DNA of 64,000 nt. Origin: Symmetrospora coprosmae. Lineage: Eukaryota; Basidiomycota; Cystobasidiomycetes; Symmetrosporaceae. Made by a program: the position numbers and the translations under genes. The notes beneath the pieces are model-generated. The model had not been told where the DNA came from and did no database searches. It saw nothing but the letters and a program-made list of their open reading frames with translations. The stretch spans positions 372,001-436,000 of the forward strand of contig VUYT01000009.1 in the NCBI GenBank assembly GCA_008802785.1, in the 5' to 3' direction. Shown here piece after piece: positions 25,765-37,359 of the stretch (its first letter is position 1; every line of letters begins with the position of its first letter).

Positions 25765-27608
25765 ATGCCGAAGAACGGCTGGCTCGGTATGAGGCTGGCG
25801 ACTGAACGCCCCCGAGGACCGTACATCGCCCTGCCGTCCAGCTCAGCTCCCTCTGCCGAGCGTCCGCGGCATGACGATAGCCCTAGATCGTCGCGCCGTC
25901 TGTCAACAGTACTCTCCCTCTTCATCGGTTTCGTTGTGGGCGCCTTCGCCCTGCACGCCGACGGAGCGGCGTCCCCTTCGCACAATCTCCGCCAAATGCT
26001 ACTCGGCAGGCTCCGAGTTCTGCCAGAGCGACCAGCGCCTCGCATCACGCGTGTGGCGAGCCTCGCCGCACCGGGAGAACACGGCAGCTTCGTCGACCTG
26101 CAGGTCCTGCGCTGGTATTCCAATGCGACGCAGAAGGACGAGACGGTCAGATTCTGCCACTTCAGGAATCTCTGCGTGCAGCACTACGCTCCTCGCGGGC
26201 GACCCGCTGCAATCGCGTACTTTCTCGCTTCGAACGCGACTGTCGAGCACTTCCCGTCGGTATCAGACCTCTCCAAGCATCGTGGTCAGCAGCAGCAGCA
26301 GCACCTGCAGGACTGCTTGCGGACGTGGAAATCGCCTCAGCTCAGGTTCGGGCTGAGGGACCTCAGCAAAGAGAATGCAAATGGCAGTGTACACTGGGTG
26401 AACGGTTCTACGTTCGGCACGCCAAAAGGTGAGGTCAAGCACGTCTTCGTTAGACCGAAAAGAGCATGCACGCTCACCTACTCGCGGCTCGACGTGCACC
26501 AGGCGAGTATATGAACCATCCATTCTCGTGGCACATGATATGGGCGGCGTTCTCGTCCGCCGTCCCTGCCATGCGCGACTATCTCGCATCCGACAGGATG
26601 ATGTACCCCGTTTCAGCCGAGCGCTTCTTCGACAACTATCAGCTCCTCGGCGAGTCCTTCTCCCTCAACGGCTGGACACAGTTCGTCATGCAGATCGCGA
26701 CGCAGACGGCGCGCCGCGCACTAGCCAGAGAGCAGAGCGTACCCCGCAATGGTGACAATGACCTGGGTGCACCGCACGCACGGTCGCCGTCAAGCGTGCC
26801 CGTCTATCGAGACGATAGGGTGTTCCGGGAAGGTCACATCGACAGCAGCATCACCTGCTTCGAGGAGATGGTCACCATACAGCCATCGCGCCATTTCTAC
26901 CGCGACGCGTCCGACGCCACCCTATTCCGCTCGACAGCATTCGCGTCGCTCGGTCTGCCGCTCAAGCGCCAGCGAGCGTGCCGGCTCGAGGAGCTCAACG
27001 TCCTATTGTGGCTGCGGCATGACCGCCCACTGTGGGGCCGCGAGGCGCTGCGGACTGCGCTGACCGAGCTGGGTCTGCGCGTGCGTGACGTCTCGGTGGC
27101 CGAGGATACGCCGTACGCGGACCAGGTCGCGCTGTTTGCAGACGCCGACATTGTCGTCAGCGTGCATGGCTCGCACCTCCAGAACATGGTCTTCCTCCGC
27201 CCCGGGGCGGTCCTCGTCGAAGTGTATCCTACGCTCTTCTACCACGGCGGGCAGAGGAGCCTCGCGGACAAGGTGGGCGAAATTGACTATATCGAGATCG
27301 CGGAGACGCAGCTCGTGCCAGAGGCGCTGGTTCGCGAGCACGAAGGGGCGAGCAAAGGGTGGCTGCACAAGTGGGCGCACGTCAAGCAGATGACGGAGAA
27401 GCACCCGACGCTCGCCGAGTGCACAAAGCACAGGGATTGTCTGTGAGTGCACGACAGGGCGCTTGTAGGCACGACCTTGATAGCTGACCTGCTGCTATCC
27501 AGCCTCGCTACGCGCGAGTTCGGGGCTTACGTGCCTCCGGAGGTGCTGAGGGAGCGTCTAGAAGGTCCACTTGCGAGGCTCGCCCATGAGAAAGGGTGTA
27601 GAGAGTAG
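25765..27608 (+). CDS. Glycosyltransferase family 61 (EOGT/xylosyltransferase-like)
   Basis: This is a type II membrane glycosyltransferase of the secretory pathway (DUF563/GT61). One transmembrane helix lies near the N terminus (STVLSLFIGFVVGAFALHA), followed by a lumenal domain with several N-glycosylation sequons. The GT61 hallmark is clear: DADIVVSVHGSHLQNMVFLR followed by GAVLVEVYP. It is preceded by LNVLLWLRHDRPLWGREAL and followed by W- and H-containing C-terminal blocks. Three exons are inferred. The first intron ends at about 26504 (CACCAG) and joins STFGTPK to GEYMNHPFSWH. The last exon starts near 27503. Fungal GT61 members include capsule xylosyltransferases of Cryptococcus and plant-like xylan enzymes, so the sugar is uncertain. 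The start is the ATG at 25765; the next is at 25789. Confidence 0.8.
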
Positions 27609-28003
27609 CGCACACGCTTCCATGGGTCGAGCCGGTCTGCGTCTCGATTGTTGTCTCCACAATGGTTTGCAACTCGCTGCCCGAACCCGGGCCTTTTGTT
27701 CTCTTCCCACCACGGGCGCAGAAGTATGCGCTCAGTGGTTTTCCGTCTGTCGCCTTTCTGCTGTACGCTTTCGCGCAGTCTTCCATCCAAGACGTATCCG
27801 GTCATTGGGCGAGGCGTGCATCAGTGGCATTTGGCTCGACGATCTCTCGCGGCCCAAGGTCGACGGTCCAGTGGCGCATTGCCTTTCGCCCAACTCGGCG
27901 CGAACGCTCTCCGATACTTTGCATCTCCTGCTTCCGACAGTCCGCTCAGCATGGTACAGAAAAGCGCTGCCGGGTACCACCGCGAGGTGCGCCCAGTCCG
28001 ACT
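27609..28003. other. Intergenic region, GT61 / GST
   Basis: About 395 bases include the GST promoter. Reading frames on either strand show no family resemblance. Confidence 0.4.
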
Positions 28004-29005
28004 ATGACGTCTTCAAGCGGGGACCATAGCGGTGGCGCTGAGGATCCCCATTCATGATGCTGACCTGCTAGCACATATTCTGGATCGCCAGGCCTCCGGT
28101 GCAGCCCTCGAAAACGTCAGGAAACACTCGCAGAAGGCACCTTTGACCCTGTTTGGCTCGTGCTTCTGCCCATTCGTGCAGCGCGCCTGGATCGCCCTGG
28201 ACTACTCCGAGATCGACTACGAGTACTATGAGGTGCTCCTCCCGTCCCCTGCTTCGCACGTAGTACGCCGCATCTGACATGGCGGTATGCAACAGGTTGA
28301 CCCGTACGAGAAACCCAAAGAGCTGCTTGAGGTTAGTCCTCGAGGCCTCGTCCCCGGCCTCAAGATCAACGACACCACGCCACCGCGCGCAGTAGCAGAG
28401 AGCTCGATCCTCATGGAGTACTCTGATGAGCTGGCGAAGAGCCAGGGCAAGCCAACGCTTCTGCCGGACGATCTGTGTGCGCAATTGGCTCCTGACCGGG
28501 TCCACGCTTCGCGGGCTGACTGCGATGCGCTCTCCACGTAGACGCCCGCTCGGTCGTGCGCTTCCAAGCGGACCATGTCAATAGACACTTGATCCCTGCC
28601 TTCTACCGGTACTTACAAGCACAGGAGACAGACAATCAAGTCGAGGGCGCCAAGGAGTTCCTCGAGGCCATTGAGAAGCTCGTCGACCTCTTCCAGAAAG
28701 CAGAGAAGGACGCACCGGAAGCGGTTGGGCTGTGGAGGCAAGACGGGAAGCTCAGCTGGGCCGACGTGATGGCCGTACCGTGGCTGTTCCGCGCCACCAA
28801 CGTGCTTGTCCACTACCGTGGTTTCAAGCTGCCTGTGGGCGACAGATTCACCGCGTACATGGACCGGCTGCTCAAGCACGAGAGCGTGAAGAATACCTGC
28901 TCGGACGAGGACCTCTATCTCGACTCATACGCTCGCTATGCCGAGAATAGACCAAACACGTCGCAGGTGGCTAATGCCACGAACAGCGGGCGAGCTCTGC
29001 CGTAG
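28004..29005 (+). CDS. Glutathione S-transferase, omega-like (cysteine active site)
   Basis: This cytosolic glutathione transferase has a thioredoxin-fold N domain containing LFGSCFCPFVQRAWIAL, where the CPF cysteine is the omega-class catalytic position. DPYEKPKELLEVSPRGLVPG holds the cis-proline, and AVAESSILMEYSDEL holds the glutathione-binding ES. The alpha-helical C domain contains KLSWADVMAVPWLFRATNVL. The first ORF has no ATG. The only consistent start is ATG 28004 with a 40-nt intron (28032-28071) giving MTSSSGDHSGAHILDRQ. Two further introns end at about 28301 and 28540. A likely role is dehydroascorbate or thiol reduction, or xenobiotic conjugation. Catalytic type is inferred from the CPF motif. 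Confidence 0.85.
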
Positions 29006-29165
29006 CGATGCGTCTTCTTTATGAGCGATTGCCAGCTACGGCTTGGTACCTATGTGATGCTTCGTGTGGAGTGTATGTAGTCCTACAACATCCTTTGTAC
29101 TTCGTCTAGGGTATTCGCGTTCCTTCACAATTCGCTTTGCGCTTCTCGAGGCGCGCTCAATGTCT
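29006..29165. other. Short convergent spacer, GST / WSC protein
   Basis: 160 bases lie between convergent stops. No feature was recognised. Confidence 0.35.
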
Positions 29166-32067
29166 TCATCGGAGCTCGACAACGTGACTCCTCCTGCGGT
29201 TCAGAGACAGAGTAGGCTTCAAGGCCTGGATGCCTCTCTTTGACGCCGAAGGTCCGTTGTAGACGAACTGCAGGGAGGTTCGGCTCAGTATCGAACGAAT
29301 GGGATGCATTCGCCAAGGGATCCTGGCAGACTCACAGCCGTCAGAGCGTCCGGCCCACCACAGTTGTATGTGTTTGCACCAGAGCACGGCATGCTGCACT
29401 GTGCGCTGGTAGCATTGTACGCTAGAGTGTTTGAGCAGAAGCATTCCGAAGAGTACTCTGCTCCCGCGTACTTGTACCCAAGTCCCTGGCACGTCGAGGT
29501 GCATGCGGAGTACGTCATGCTGTTGGAGGCAAAGCTGTGCGAGCCGAGCGTTCGCGTCGAGTTGTAATTGTCGACCAGGCAGCCGAGAGCGGACCAGCCG
29601 GACGGCAGGACGGGGGCTGCGGGCGCCAACGACGGGTTCTTGTACAGGGAGAGAGTCGAATGCCCTCCACACTTGACGTCACCATCACCCTTGCAGGGAA
29701 CAAAGCATTTTGAAGAATCGATGAGGCTGCCGGATCCGCCATCGTTGAACGTCGACCCGCACTGCGTATGCAGATGTGTCTGATCAGCCCGAGTTCTCTC
29801 CAATGAGGAGCGCCCACTTCCGACTCACGTAGCACTCGCTGCCGTACTCCACTCCGCTGTACTGCAAGCCAGCATCAGCGCAGAAGCTTGTGCACTTTTG
29901 CGGCGTCATGTCGGCAGTCTCGAGCCGTGCGCCAGTGAGCAGGCGGCCGGTGGATCCCTCGGCGACGCAGCCGACGTACTGATATCCGGGCGCGACGGTC
30001 GCGGCGGACGTGAATAAGGAGAGTGCGTTTCCTCCTCCGCACGTGTATCGGCTGTCGCCACTGCAGGGCATGTTGCACTTCGTCGACGCTACCAGCGCCT
30101 TTGGCGCATTCGAGCAGTAGCACTCGGATGCGTACTCGATGCCTGCGTAGGCGAAGCCACGGTCCGAGCAGGTCGTGACACACGAGTTGATGGTCATTAT
30201 CGAGCTGGCGTACGAGTAGCCGATCAAGGTGCGACTAGTGCCACCGCCGTTGTCGACGACGCAGCCGGCAGCCTTCCAGCCAGTCGGGAGCTGAGGTGTG
30301 TCGGTGACGGCGAGGCTGGGGTTGCGGTATACGCTCATCGTTGAAGCACCGCCGCAGATTTCATTGTCGTTGCCCGGGCAGGCCATGTTGCATTGAGAGC
30401 CAGAAACCGTAGCATTCGCGCCGCCGTTTGAGAACTTGGAGCCGCAGCGGCATTCGTTACCGTACTCGATGGAGGACCACTCGAACCCTCCCTTGGCGCA
30501 GAACGCGGTGCAGACGCTGGCAAGACGACCAGAGTCAGTGGGTCAGATCAGAGTCCAGCCGATGTCGAAGCGACTTACGCAGCGGTCATATTGCTGCTGA
30601 CGGTCGACGACCCAGTGAACAGCCTGCCAGAAGCCGGTTCGTGCATGCAGCCATAGTACGAGTAGCCAGCGGCTGGAACTGACTTGCTGGGCTTGTAGCC
30701 GGGCATGACGGTCGATTCGCAGGTGGGCTTGGGTCCGGAAGTCCAGAGGGCGTTGCAGCCAGGGAGGGACGCAATGGGGTGGTCGAGGCCGACATCCTCG
30801 TCGACGAGGTCGCCTTCAATCCTGCAGCCTCGCGCAGCGTCATTGTCGAGATACGGAGCGAGCGGTGCACAGTATTTCAGGTTGCCTCCGATTTCACCGG
30901 TGCATTCGTCAATGGCAGCTTGCAGCACGTCAATATCCCAGCCGTTCTGGAAGTCCGCCTGTTGGGGTGCAAAGAGTCAGGTCAGCTAAAACTGCGAAGA
31001 GGGTAAATAAAGAACTACCCACGTGGAGACCGAGACCCGTGGTGTCGCCGTTGGCGAAGACCCATGTGACGGTCCCGTTGCCGTTGAAGGGGAACTTTGC
31101 AACGTCGTACACAAATTCTTGGAAGAGCGTGATGAGGTGGACGGGATGAGAGGCAGGGCAGTCGCCAGTGCTGAAGGGAAGACTGTATTGAGCAACCTTG
31201 CTCGTCGCGTGCAGGCGCAATGAACCCACTTGACAGCCTGGATAGGGTACGCTACGTGCGAGCCGTCGCTCTTGAAAAGGTCAACACCATTCCAGCAAGA
31301 CGGGAACACGACCTGTGCTCGCATGCCGTTTGGGCAGTTGTGGTTGAAGAAGGTGGGCCTGTCCTCCCACTCGGGGTCGCCCTGGTGCCCGCCTCTGCGC
31401 CGATTCGAAGCGGGATGTCAGCCGCCCACTCGCACGCATGAATATCAGTGAGAGTAGCGCACGCATAGTCCTGGCAGACAAAGTTGATGGCCTGGTCTGC
31501 AAAGGACTTGTGATCGTATGTCTTTCTGAAAGGGTTGCCCGCGACCATCTTGAAGCCTGGCGGAAATGTAACAAGCTTCTCATTCTTCGGGCCCGGGCGC
31601 TGGAGGTAGTAGATCTTCGAGTACGAAGGGATGGCCTGAAAAGTCGCATCGAGCGGGCTGTAGTAATACACTGGAGCGCACGGGAGGAGAGCACGTCAGG
31701 TACGAATCACGTGCAAGTGCCGGCCCCAACGCGACTCACGCTGCGGCTGCCAGTACGCGCTCTTGTCGACCGTCACGGGCAGCGTGGTGCAGTTGCTGTC
31801 GAGGAGGCTCTCAAAGCTGGAGTTGGAGTTGATGGAGCTTGCCTGCAATAAGGGCGAGTCAGCAGGGAACGCGCGCGCGCTCTGCATGACTGAAGCAGCA
31901 CTCACTCCGACGAGATTGTGCACATGCTGTGCAACAACGCCCGGTCCAGGCGAGACAATGGCATCCTGCCTATCGATAGCGAGCGTGGTCCCTGTAAGGA
32001 TGAAGTACGCTGAGGCCTGACCTGTAAGGAGCGCAGTGGCAGCACCAGCTGCAATGGTCGCCCTCAT
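29166..32067 (-). CDS. Secreted DUF1996 protein with four C-terminal WSC domains
   Basis: The protein begins with a signal peptide (IAAGAATALLTGQASAYFIL) and a DUF1996 domain, seen in blocks such as GPGVVAQHVHNLVG, SAYWQPQ, YYYSPLDATFQAIPSYSKIY and, later, GVDLFKSDGSHVAYP. Four cysteine-rich WSC domains follow, each with a motif like ECYCSN or ECRCGS and a C-terminal CGG. Examples are GCVVDNGGGTSRTL, GCVAEGSTGRLLTG and GCLVDNYNSTRTLG. WSC domains are thought to bind cell-wall glucans. There is no C-terminal transmembrane helix. The last exon begins after CTGCAG near 29290 and ends RRRSHVVELR at 29166. Without that intron the frame would stop at 29285. About seven exons. A likely role is extracellular, wall-associated or carbohydrate-active. 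Confidence 0.85.
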
Positions 32068-33245
32068 CCTTCAGCGAGGGCGCGCGAGAAGTACGAAATT
32101 AGGGGGTGGCGGAGAGGAACGGAAACGGATGGCAGATGGGAAAGCAAAGACAAGGAGGAGACAGCAGCAGGTCAAGCAGATCAAGCTGACAGCAGCAGGT
32201 CAAGCAGATCAAGCTGCTGGAGTGGGACGCTGCATGTGAGCAAGAAGCCGTGCTCGATAAGCTTTGCCGTGTCTGCACGCTAAGTGTGGCATGTTGCGGA
32301 TCTGCCGGTACGCCCTCGATCATGGCCCGGGCTTTGTTTATACGAACAGACGAACCTTGCCGCTTGCATGCCCCACTTCGGTGAAGCAGCCCAGAGCAGC
32401 TGTCGGGATGGTTGTGCCCTTTGTGTCTTCGTGCTGTCGAGGCAGGCGCGCATCAAATTATAGATGTTGACTTGAGATGGGTTTTCACGAGGCACATCCG
32501 CCGACGCGGACCACCGGCGAATGATGCCCTTTGCGGAAGGGACGGGCAGCGCTGATTGCATCAATGGACGCCTCGCAATTGCGGGGAAAGCGAATGCAGA
32601 CAGCGTGTCTCCACAGACACGCGTCCGGCGCTGATATCGATGCTGTTGATGCCCGTACGATGGCCCCGACGCGACTGTCAGTACAGTAGTGCCCTGACAC
32701 ACGTACAGACCGGCTCGAGCACTAGCGATTACGCCCTGCTGCAATCAGCTGTAGGCAGCAGCTGCAGCTGCTACGTCTCGTTCGAAAAGCTTGCTGGAGC
32801 TGATGTAGAGCGATGGAGGTCCCGTCTGTGTCCTGCTGCGGCACATCGCCCAAAGACCTGCGTCCCGCCCAGGCACAGCAACGTACATAGCCATGATTGA
32901 GTAATAGAGCGGCATCGTCGAGACAGATGATCCTCCGCAGCTCCTCGGGCGCGGGCCTCTATTTCGGCTTGTCGTCAGGGTGTTGGCGAGCTCGAGACTG
33001 TGGAAAGAGGACACAGGTCCGGAGGATGCCCCGCTCGCTGGGCTCGATGGGGAGGGTGACATTGGCCATCCTGATCCTCTGAAGAATCAGCAGGAAGAAG
33101 AGAAGAGCAGCAGTATTGACTGCAGGTCATTTCTCTCGATGTTGCCCGTCATGGACTGCGTCAGTGGCGAATTCTTGGGCTCGGAGCCTCCGAGGTGACT
33201 CGCTTTTGCTCCTGTGAGCGAATCGGGACGAACAGCAGCGATAGC
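32068..33245. promoter_or_regulatory. Divergent intergenic region, WSC protein / TAN1
   Basis: Nearly 1.2 kb lies between divergent starts. It contains a 28-bp exact tandem duplication at 32161-32216 in the promoter side of the WSC gene, and purine-rich sequence (AGGAAGAAGAGAAGAGCAGCAG) near 33090-33115. No coding frame is convincing. Confidence 0.5.
32161..32216. repeat. Exact 28-bp tandem duplication
   Basis: Copies at 32161-32188 and 32189-32216 are identical. Each starts ACAGCAGCAGGTCAAG and itself contains two TCAAGC units. It lies about 95-150 bases upstream of the WSC gene's start codon, so it may fall in its leader or core promoter. Confidence 0.85.
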
Positions 33246-34949
33246 ATGACAGGTTCTGCAGGTGGAAACTCTCGCAAGCGCAAGCGCAAGGGCGGCAGCG
33301 GCGGCGGCGGCGGCGGGGAAGGCCAGCGAGGCAATGGCAAGAAGGCCCGAGGAGGAGGTGGTGGTGGTGGATGGAGCGGCAGCAGCAACCGGTACAGCTA
33401 CCGGCAGAGGAGCGGCGAGATCAGGGGCCCGGGGATATGGTTCACCTGCGAGCGAAACAAGGAGGCACGAGCTGTGGCAGAGGCGTACGACCTGCTTGAT
33501 GAGGTGAGTGCAGAATGCTGGCTGGCTGGCTGGCGTCGAGCTGACCCTGACGTCGCGCGACTTCCATCCGGCATACAGAAAGCAGACGAGCTATGGCCAG
33601 AAACGGCTGCAGGAGCTGGAGCCGTCGCAGCTCCCGCTGGATTGAACAATGGCAACATGGACGACGACCAAGAGGACTCGGACGCAGAAGAGGAGAGCAT
33701 CGAGGATGCCATCGCGCGGGAGCTCGCGTCCCTGAAGCCACAGGGCAAGGGCAAGGGAGCCTCCTCCTCACAGGCTGGGAAAGCGACAAAGCCACGCTTC
33801 TCTAACGTCAAGACCAATACGGAATGTCGTGCGTCGTTGACTAGATTGTAGGCGCTCGACCCGCGGAGCTGACGCGCTGGGAGATCTCTGCCAGTCGCGT
33901 GGATCAGCTGCAGATACCCCTGCGACCCTGTGAAGCTCGTCCAGGGTATCGTCAAAGATCTCCAGGATGGCGCGCCAACTCGGACAAAGTGAGGTCCATG
34001 CGTGTCTGACCTTGCTGTGAGATCGCGCCGACAGTCGCACTTCTCGCTTTCAGAGTCCTCCAGCGCATGACGCCGGTCTCGGCGACAGCGCACGCGGATG
34101 TCGACTCGCTGCAGCGGATAGCGTACAATGTCCTCGAGTCCACCTTTGCGCCGCAAGACTACACGATGGAGCAGAGGGACCGTGATCCTGTCATTGCGGT
34201 GAGCCGACGCAAACCCCCACATCCGCTTTGCCGAACAGGCCTAAAGAGATACTTCGGGTTGGCAGTACCGGATAGAGCCGCAGCTCCGGAATCACAGCGG
34301 CAGCCTCAACAGGGACAAGATCAATCAGATCATCGGAGGCGTTATCCAGGACCTCGTCAACCCAACATTCCAGTATCCTGAGCCAGGGTGTAATGAGCCG
34401 GTTCCGTCTATCCCAGAAGGGACGCCGAAGGAAGCCGACCCTATCGCTGCAACTACCGGGACGGAGACTGAGATTGTCACTGAGGTCGAGGTTCAGACGG
34501 CAGAGCTGGAGACTACCGCGACCGAGCTGCCAGCTGGCGGTGAGAAGGTCGAAGGACAGCCCGGGAGCAAGCCTGAGCGCCCACCTCGTCCGCCTCTTCC
34601 CCCTTTCCGACGGCGCGCACGTGTCAACCTCAAGAATCCGACGCACACGATCCTCGTCTCTGCGCTCAAAGGCGTGTGCGGGATCTCCATCGTCACGGGC
34701 TATGACGGCGAAGGCAAACGGTTCAATGTGCAGACGCTTTCGGGCGGAGGGGAGCTGAGTGGCAGGGGCCAGGCGCAGTCTGTACAGAAGGTGGATGAGG
34801 ACGAGCAGCAGAAGGAGAAGGCAGGAAAGATCAAGTTGCAAGATGAGCTGGAAGCTGAGCAACAGCGCGCCGAGGAGGATTACCATGCGGCAGCTGCTGC
34901 TGCGGCGGCGGCGGCAACGAAACCGGAAGAGGGGCCGCCGGCAGAGTAG
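33246..34949 (+). CDS. TAN1: tRNA acetylation adaptor TAN1 (THUMP domain)
   Basis: Tan1 partners with the acetyltransferase Kre33/NAT10 to make N4-acetylcytidine at position 12 of tRNA-Ser and tRNA-Leu. After a basic G-rich N terminus (KRKRKGG, poly-Gly) come GPGIWFTCERNKEARAVAEA, an acidic insert with ESIEDAIARELASLK, and RFSNVKTNTEC. The THUMP core follows: LVQGIVKDLQDG, RMTPVSATAHADVDSLQ, and an R-rich RPRIRNHSGL-like exon. NLKNPTHTILVSALKGVCGI ends the fold. Beyond it lie a K/E-rich coiled-coil tail and poly-Ala. The start is the first ATG (33246); an upstream in-frame GTG was not used. There are about six short introns. A proline-rich insert around residues 390-440 (PPRPPLPPFRRRAR) is unusual. 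Nucleolar or nuclear location is expected. Confidence 0.85.
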
Positions 34950-35540
34950 ATGTCAGTGCGGACAGTATGAGCGCGAGTAGTGGACAGACCATGTTGTGTG
35001 GTAGCTCGCGCCCTTCCACGACGCGGAGACGTCAGTGAGTGACGCGCGCACTCTCTCGCCAGCCAGTCAGCACGTGCGATTTGTTGCCACCCTGCCAGCG
35101 AGACGGGCGGCGCGCAGGCCAGGATCCGAGGGGGACTTCAGGCGGCCTTCCTCCACCGAAAGAGAGCAGTAGAGTAAGAGTGCGATACCTCTCTCCGGCA
35201 GCAGACGCACTGCAACAGTGCAGCCACTCTCCTCCTCGTAGGCCTCTCCCCATTCGCCCGTTCCGCCCTCTTCCTCATCGTCCTTGCCCTCGAGAAACTC
35301 GTGACCGCAGGACAGCCTGAGAGAGCTGCTGGCTCCCTTTCCCCTCGACCTTCCTCACATCACCGTACCAGCCAGGACATTTTACTACATCTTCCCAGCA
35401 TCCTCGAGACCTCGCTGCAAAGATGGAGGCCGAAGGAGCTCTGATTCTGTCCTCTGTGCGTCCTGCTCTTGCTTTCCCCTGTGACCGGGCACTCAATCCC
35501 CAGCGCTGATGCTGCCCTCGTTGGCTGGTCTGGCACGCAG
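34950..35540. promoter_or_regulatory. Promoter region of the CBF1-like gene
   Basis: About 590 bases. An E-box CACGTG lies at 35071-35076, which would allow autoregulation by the bHLH product. An ATG at 35423 opens a short reading frame but cannot be spliced in frame to the bHLH gene, so it could be a uORF. Confidence 0.4.
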
Positions 35541-36950
35541 ATGAACCCGTCGGCGGCAGGACACATGCCCACGTACACGGAATACTACCAGCACTTTATC
35601 GACCACCCCATGAATGGCGGTAACATACCTGTGCACAACCCCAATGACGTCCAGGTCCAGCCGCAGCACCACCATCATCACCAGCACCAGCAGCACCAGG
35701 TGCAGCAGCAGCAGTCTGCCCCGACCTCGACGAACACGTGAGTCCATTTCGCAAAGCTCGTGACTTGAGAGAGGGAGACTCGGCAATTGACGGTACAGTG
35801 GACGCGATAGCCCTACGCACGCTCTCCCTCCCTTGCCTATGCCCCTCCCTCCTCTCCCCGAGCCTCTTCCCGGCAATCAGGACGGCGCTCACCCTCACCC
35901 CGATGCCCACCACCACCACCACCCTCTGCCCCCAGCTCCCGAGGAAGCAAGTGGAGGAGGGGCAGGTAACACCTCGAGCAGGCGACTGCGCCAGTCAAAG
36001 GCATCAGCCACTGGCAAGGAGATGCAGCAGCAGGCAAACGCGCAGCAGCAGCAGGGGCAGGGTCAGGGTCGACGCGGCCGCTCGCAGAACGGGAACGGCA
36101 ATAACGGCAACGCCAACGGCAGCAATGCTGGTGGAGAAGGGAGCTTCAACGGCGGCGACGAGGACCTCGAGGAGGACGACGAGGAGGACGATGATGACGA
36201 TGATGATGCGGACGGGGACGAGTACCGCGACAATGACCACCAGGAGTACAACGACGAGGACATGCTCATCCCTTACCGTCCCATCAAGGACGGTGACTCG
36301 GCTGCCGACCAGGGCGCCCGCGATGCCTCTGCCTTCCTCCTCGGCACGGCAGGCGGTGACGCCTCAGGATCCGCCAGTCCAGTCGCAGGAGCGGGAGGAG
36401 CCGGCACCAAGAAGGGCGCGACCAAGGGTAAAGGCAAAAAGGCAAAGAGCGCGTCGAGCGGTGGTGGATCTGGCAGCGGCAACATGCTCGGCTTGGGCGG
36501 TTCAAAGGACACGATCGAGTACCAGAAGCTGAGGAAGGAGAACCACGTGGGTGTTTTCTCTCTCTCTCTCTCCCTCTTCCGGACTTATCCCAATCTCCGC
36601 TGTCTTGAATGCTCACTGTGCTGACCCACGTCGCGTTTTCTCTGCACGCCGGATCGAATCGACAGAAAAATGTCGAAAAGAAGCGACGAGAGACTATCAA
36701 CGATGGCATCAAGCGCCTCTCGAACCTCGTCCCGGGCGCCGACAAGAACAAGAGCAAGATCATCAACCAAGCAGCCGAGTACATTGCCGCACTCAAGGAC
36801 AACGAGGCGAGCAACATTGAGAAATGGACCCTCGACAAGCTCATGACGGAAAAGACCATCCGGGACCTCCAGGCCGAGAACGAGCGGATGCGGGGCGAGC
36901 TGCAGGACTATGCCAACAGGTACGGCCCGCCTCCTGGTGCGGGGCGGTGA
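35541..36950 (+). CDS. CBF1: bHLH transcription factor, CBF1 type
   Basis: Three exons (introns about 35739-35810 and 36549-36663) are recognised. The N-terminal two thirds are low complexity: His- and Gln-rich runs, a G/N-rich block, a long acidic stretch of E and D, and K/G-rich sequence. The C-terminal bHLH domain reads LRKENHKNVEKKRRETINDG, IKRLSNLVPG and NKSKIINQAAEYIAALK. The His, Glu and Arg of the basic region (H..VE.KRR) specify CACGTG. The following NIEKWTLDKLMTEK is a hallmark of Cbf1. A coiled coil closes the protein (LQAENERMRGELQDYANR). In yeasts Cbf1 acts at centromeres and on sulfur, lipid or respiration genes; the role here is not known. The start is the first in-frame ATG. 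The second intron falls inside the basic region. Confidence 0.85.
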
Positions 36951-37359
36951 GGGTCTAGCGCAAGACGAGGAGGGGAAGCCTGAGCGAGGGGTCTGAGGGG
37001 GGAAGACTCTGTGAAGAGAGCCGGATGAGACTGTAGCTCGGCATCAGAATCACACCAAAGACCAAGTCGGTTTCGGTCGCCGCTGTGTACAGGACTGCCC
37101 ACAAAGTTGTTGTTCTCTGCTCAATGGGATTGTCAGTTTTGGTACTGTGCAGGCGCACATTGCAATGCAATGCCGCCTCTGCCTCGGGATTGCGCCGAAG
37201 CCGTTGGAGAGTGCGGCCTCGACGCCTCTTACACTCGCGAATACCGCCTCACAGTACTATCTCGCCGAAGAGTCTGTCCTGCGCTCTACTGAGCACTGCT
37301 CTCGAGGTCCAGTCCGCTGGGCGTTGCGATCTCCCTTTTCGAGAGCGGTTGTCACGAGC
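36951..37359. other. Intergenic region, CBF1 / hydrolase-like
   Basis: About 410 bases, including the promoter of the hydrolase-like gene. No gene or distinct site was recognised. Confidence 0.4.

Noticed and set aside
33195-33245. Upstream in-frame start for TAN1
   Set aside because: The codon is GTG, not ATG.
34618-36548. CACGTG hexamers inside coding or intron sequence (TAN1, the CBF1-like gene, others)
   Set aside because: Hexamers within conserved codons or at splice sites are expected by chance in GC-rich DNA.
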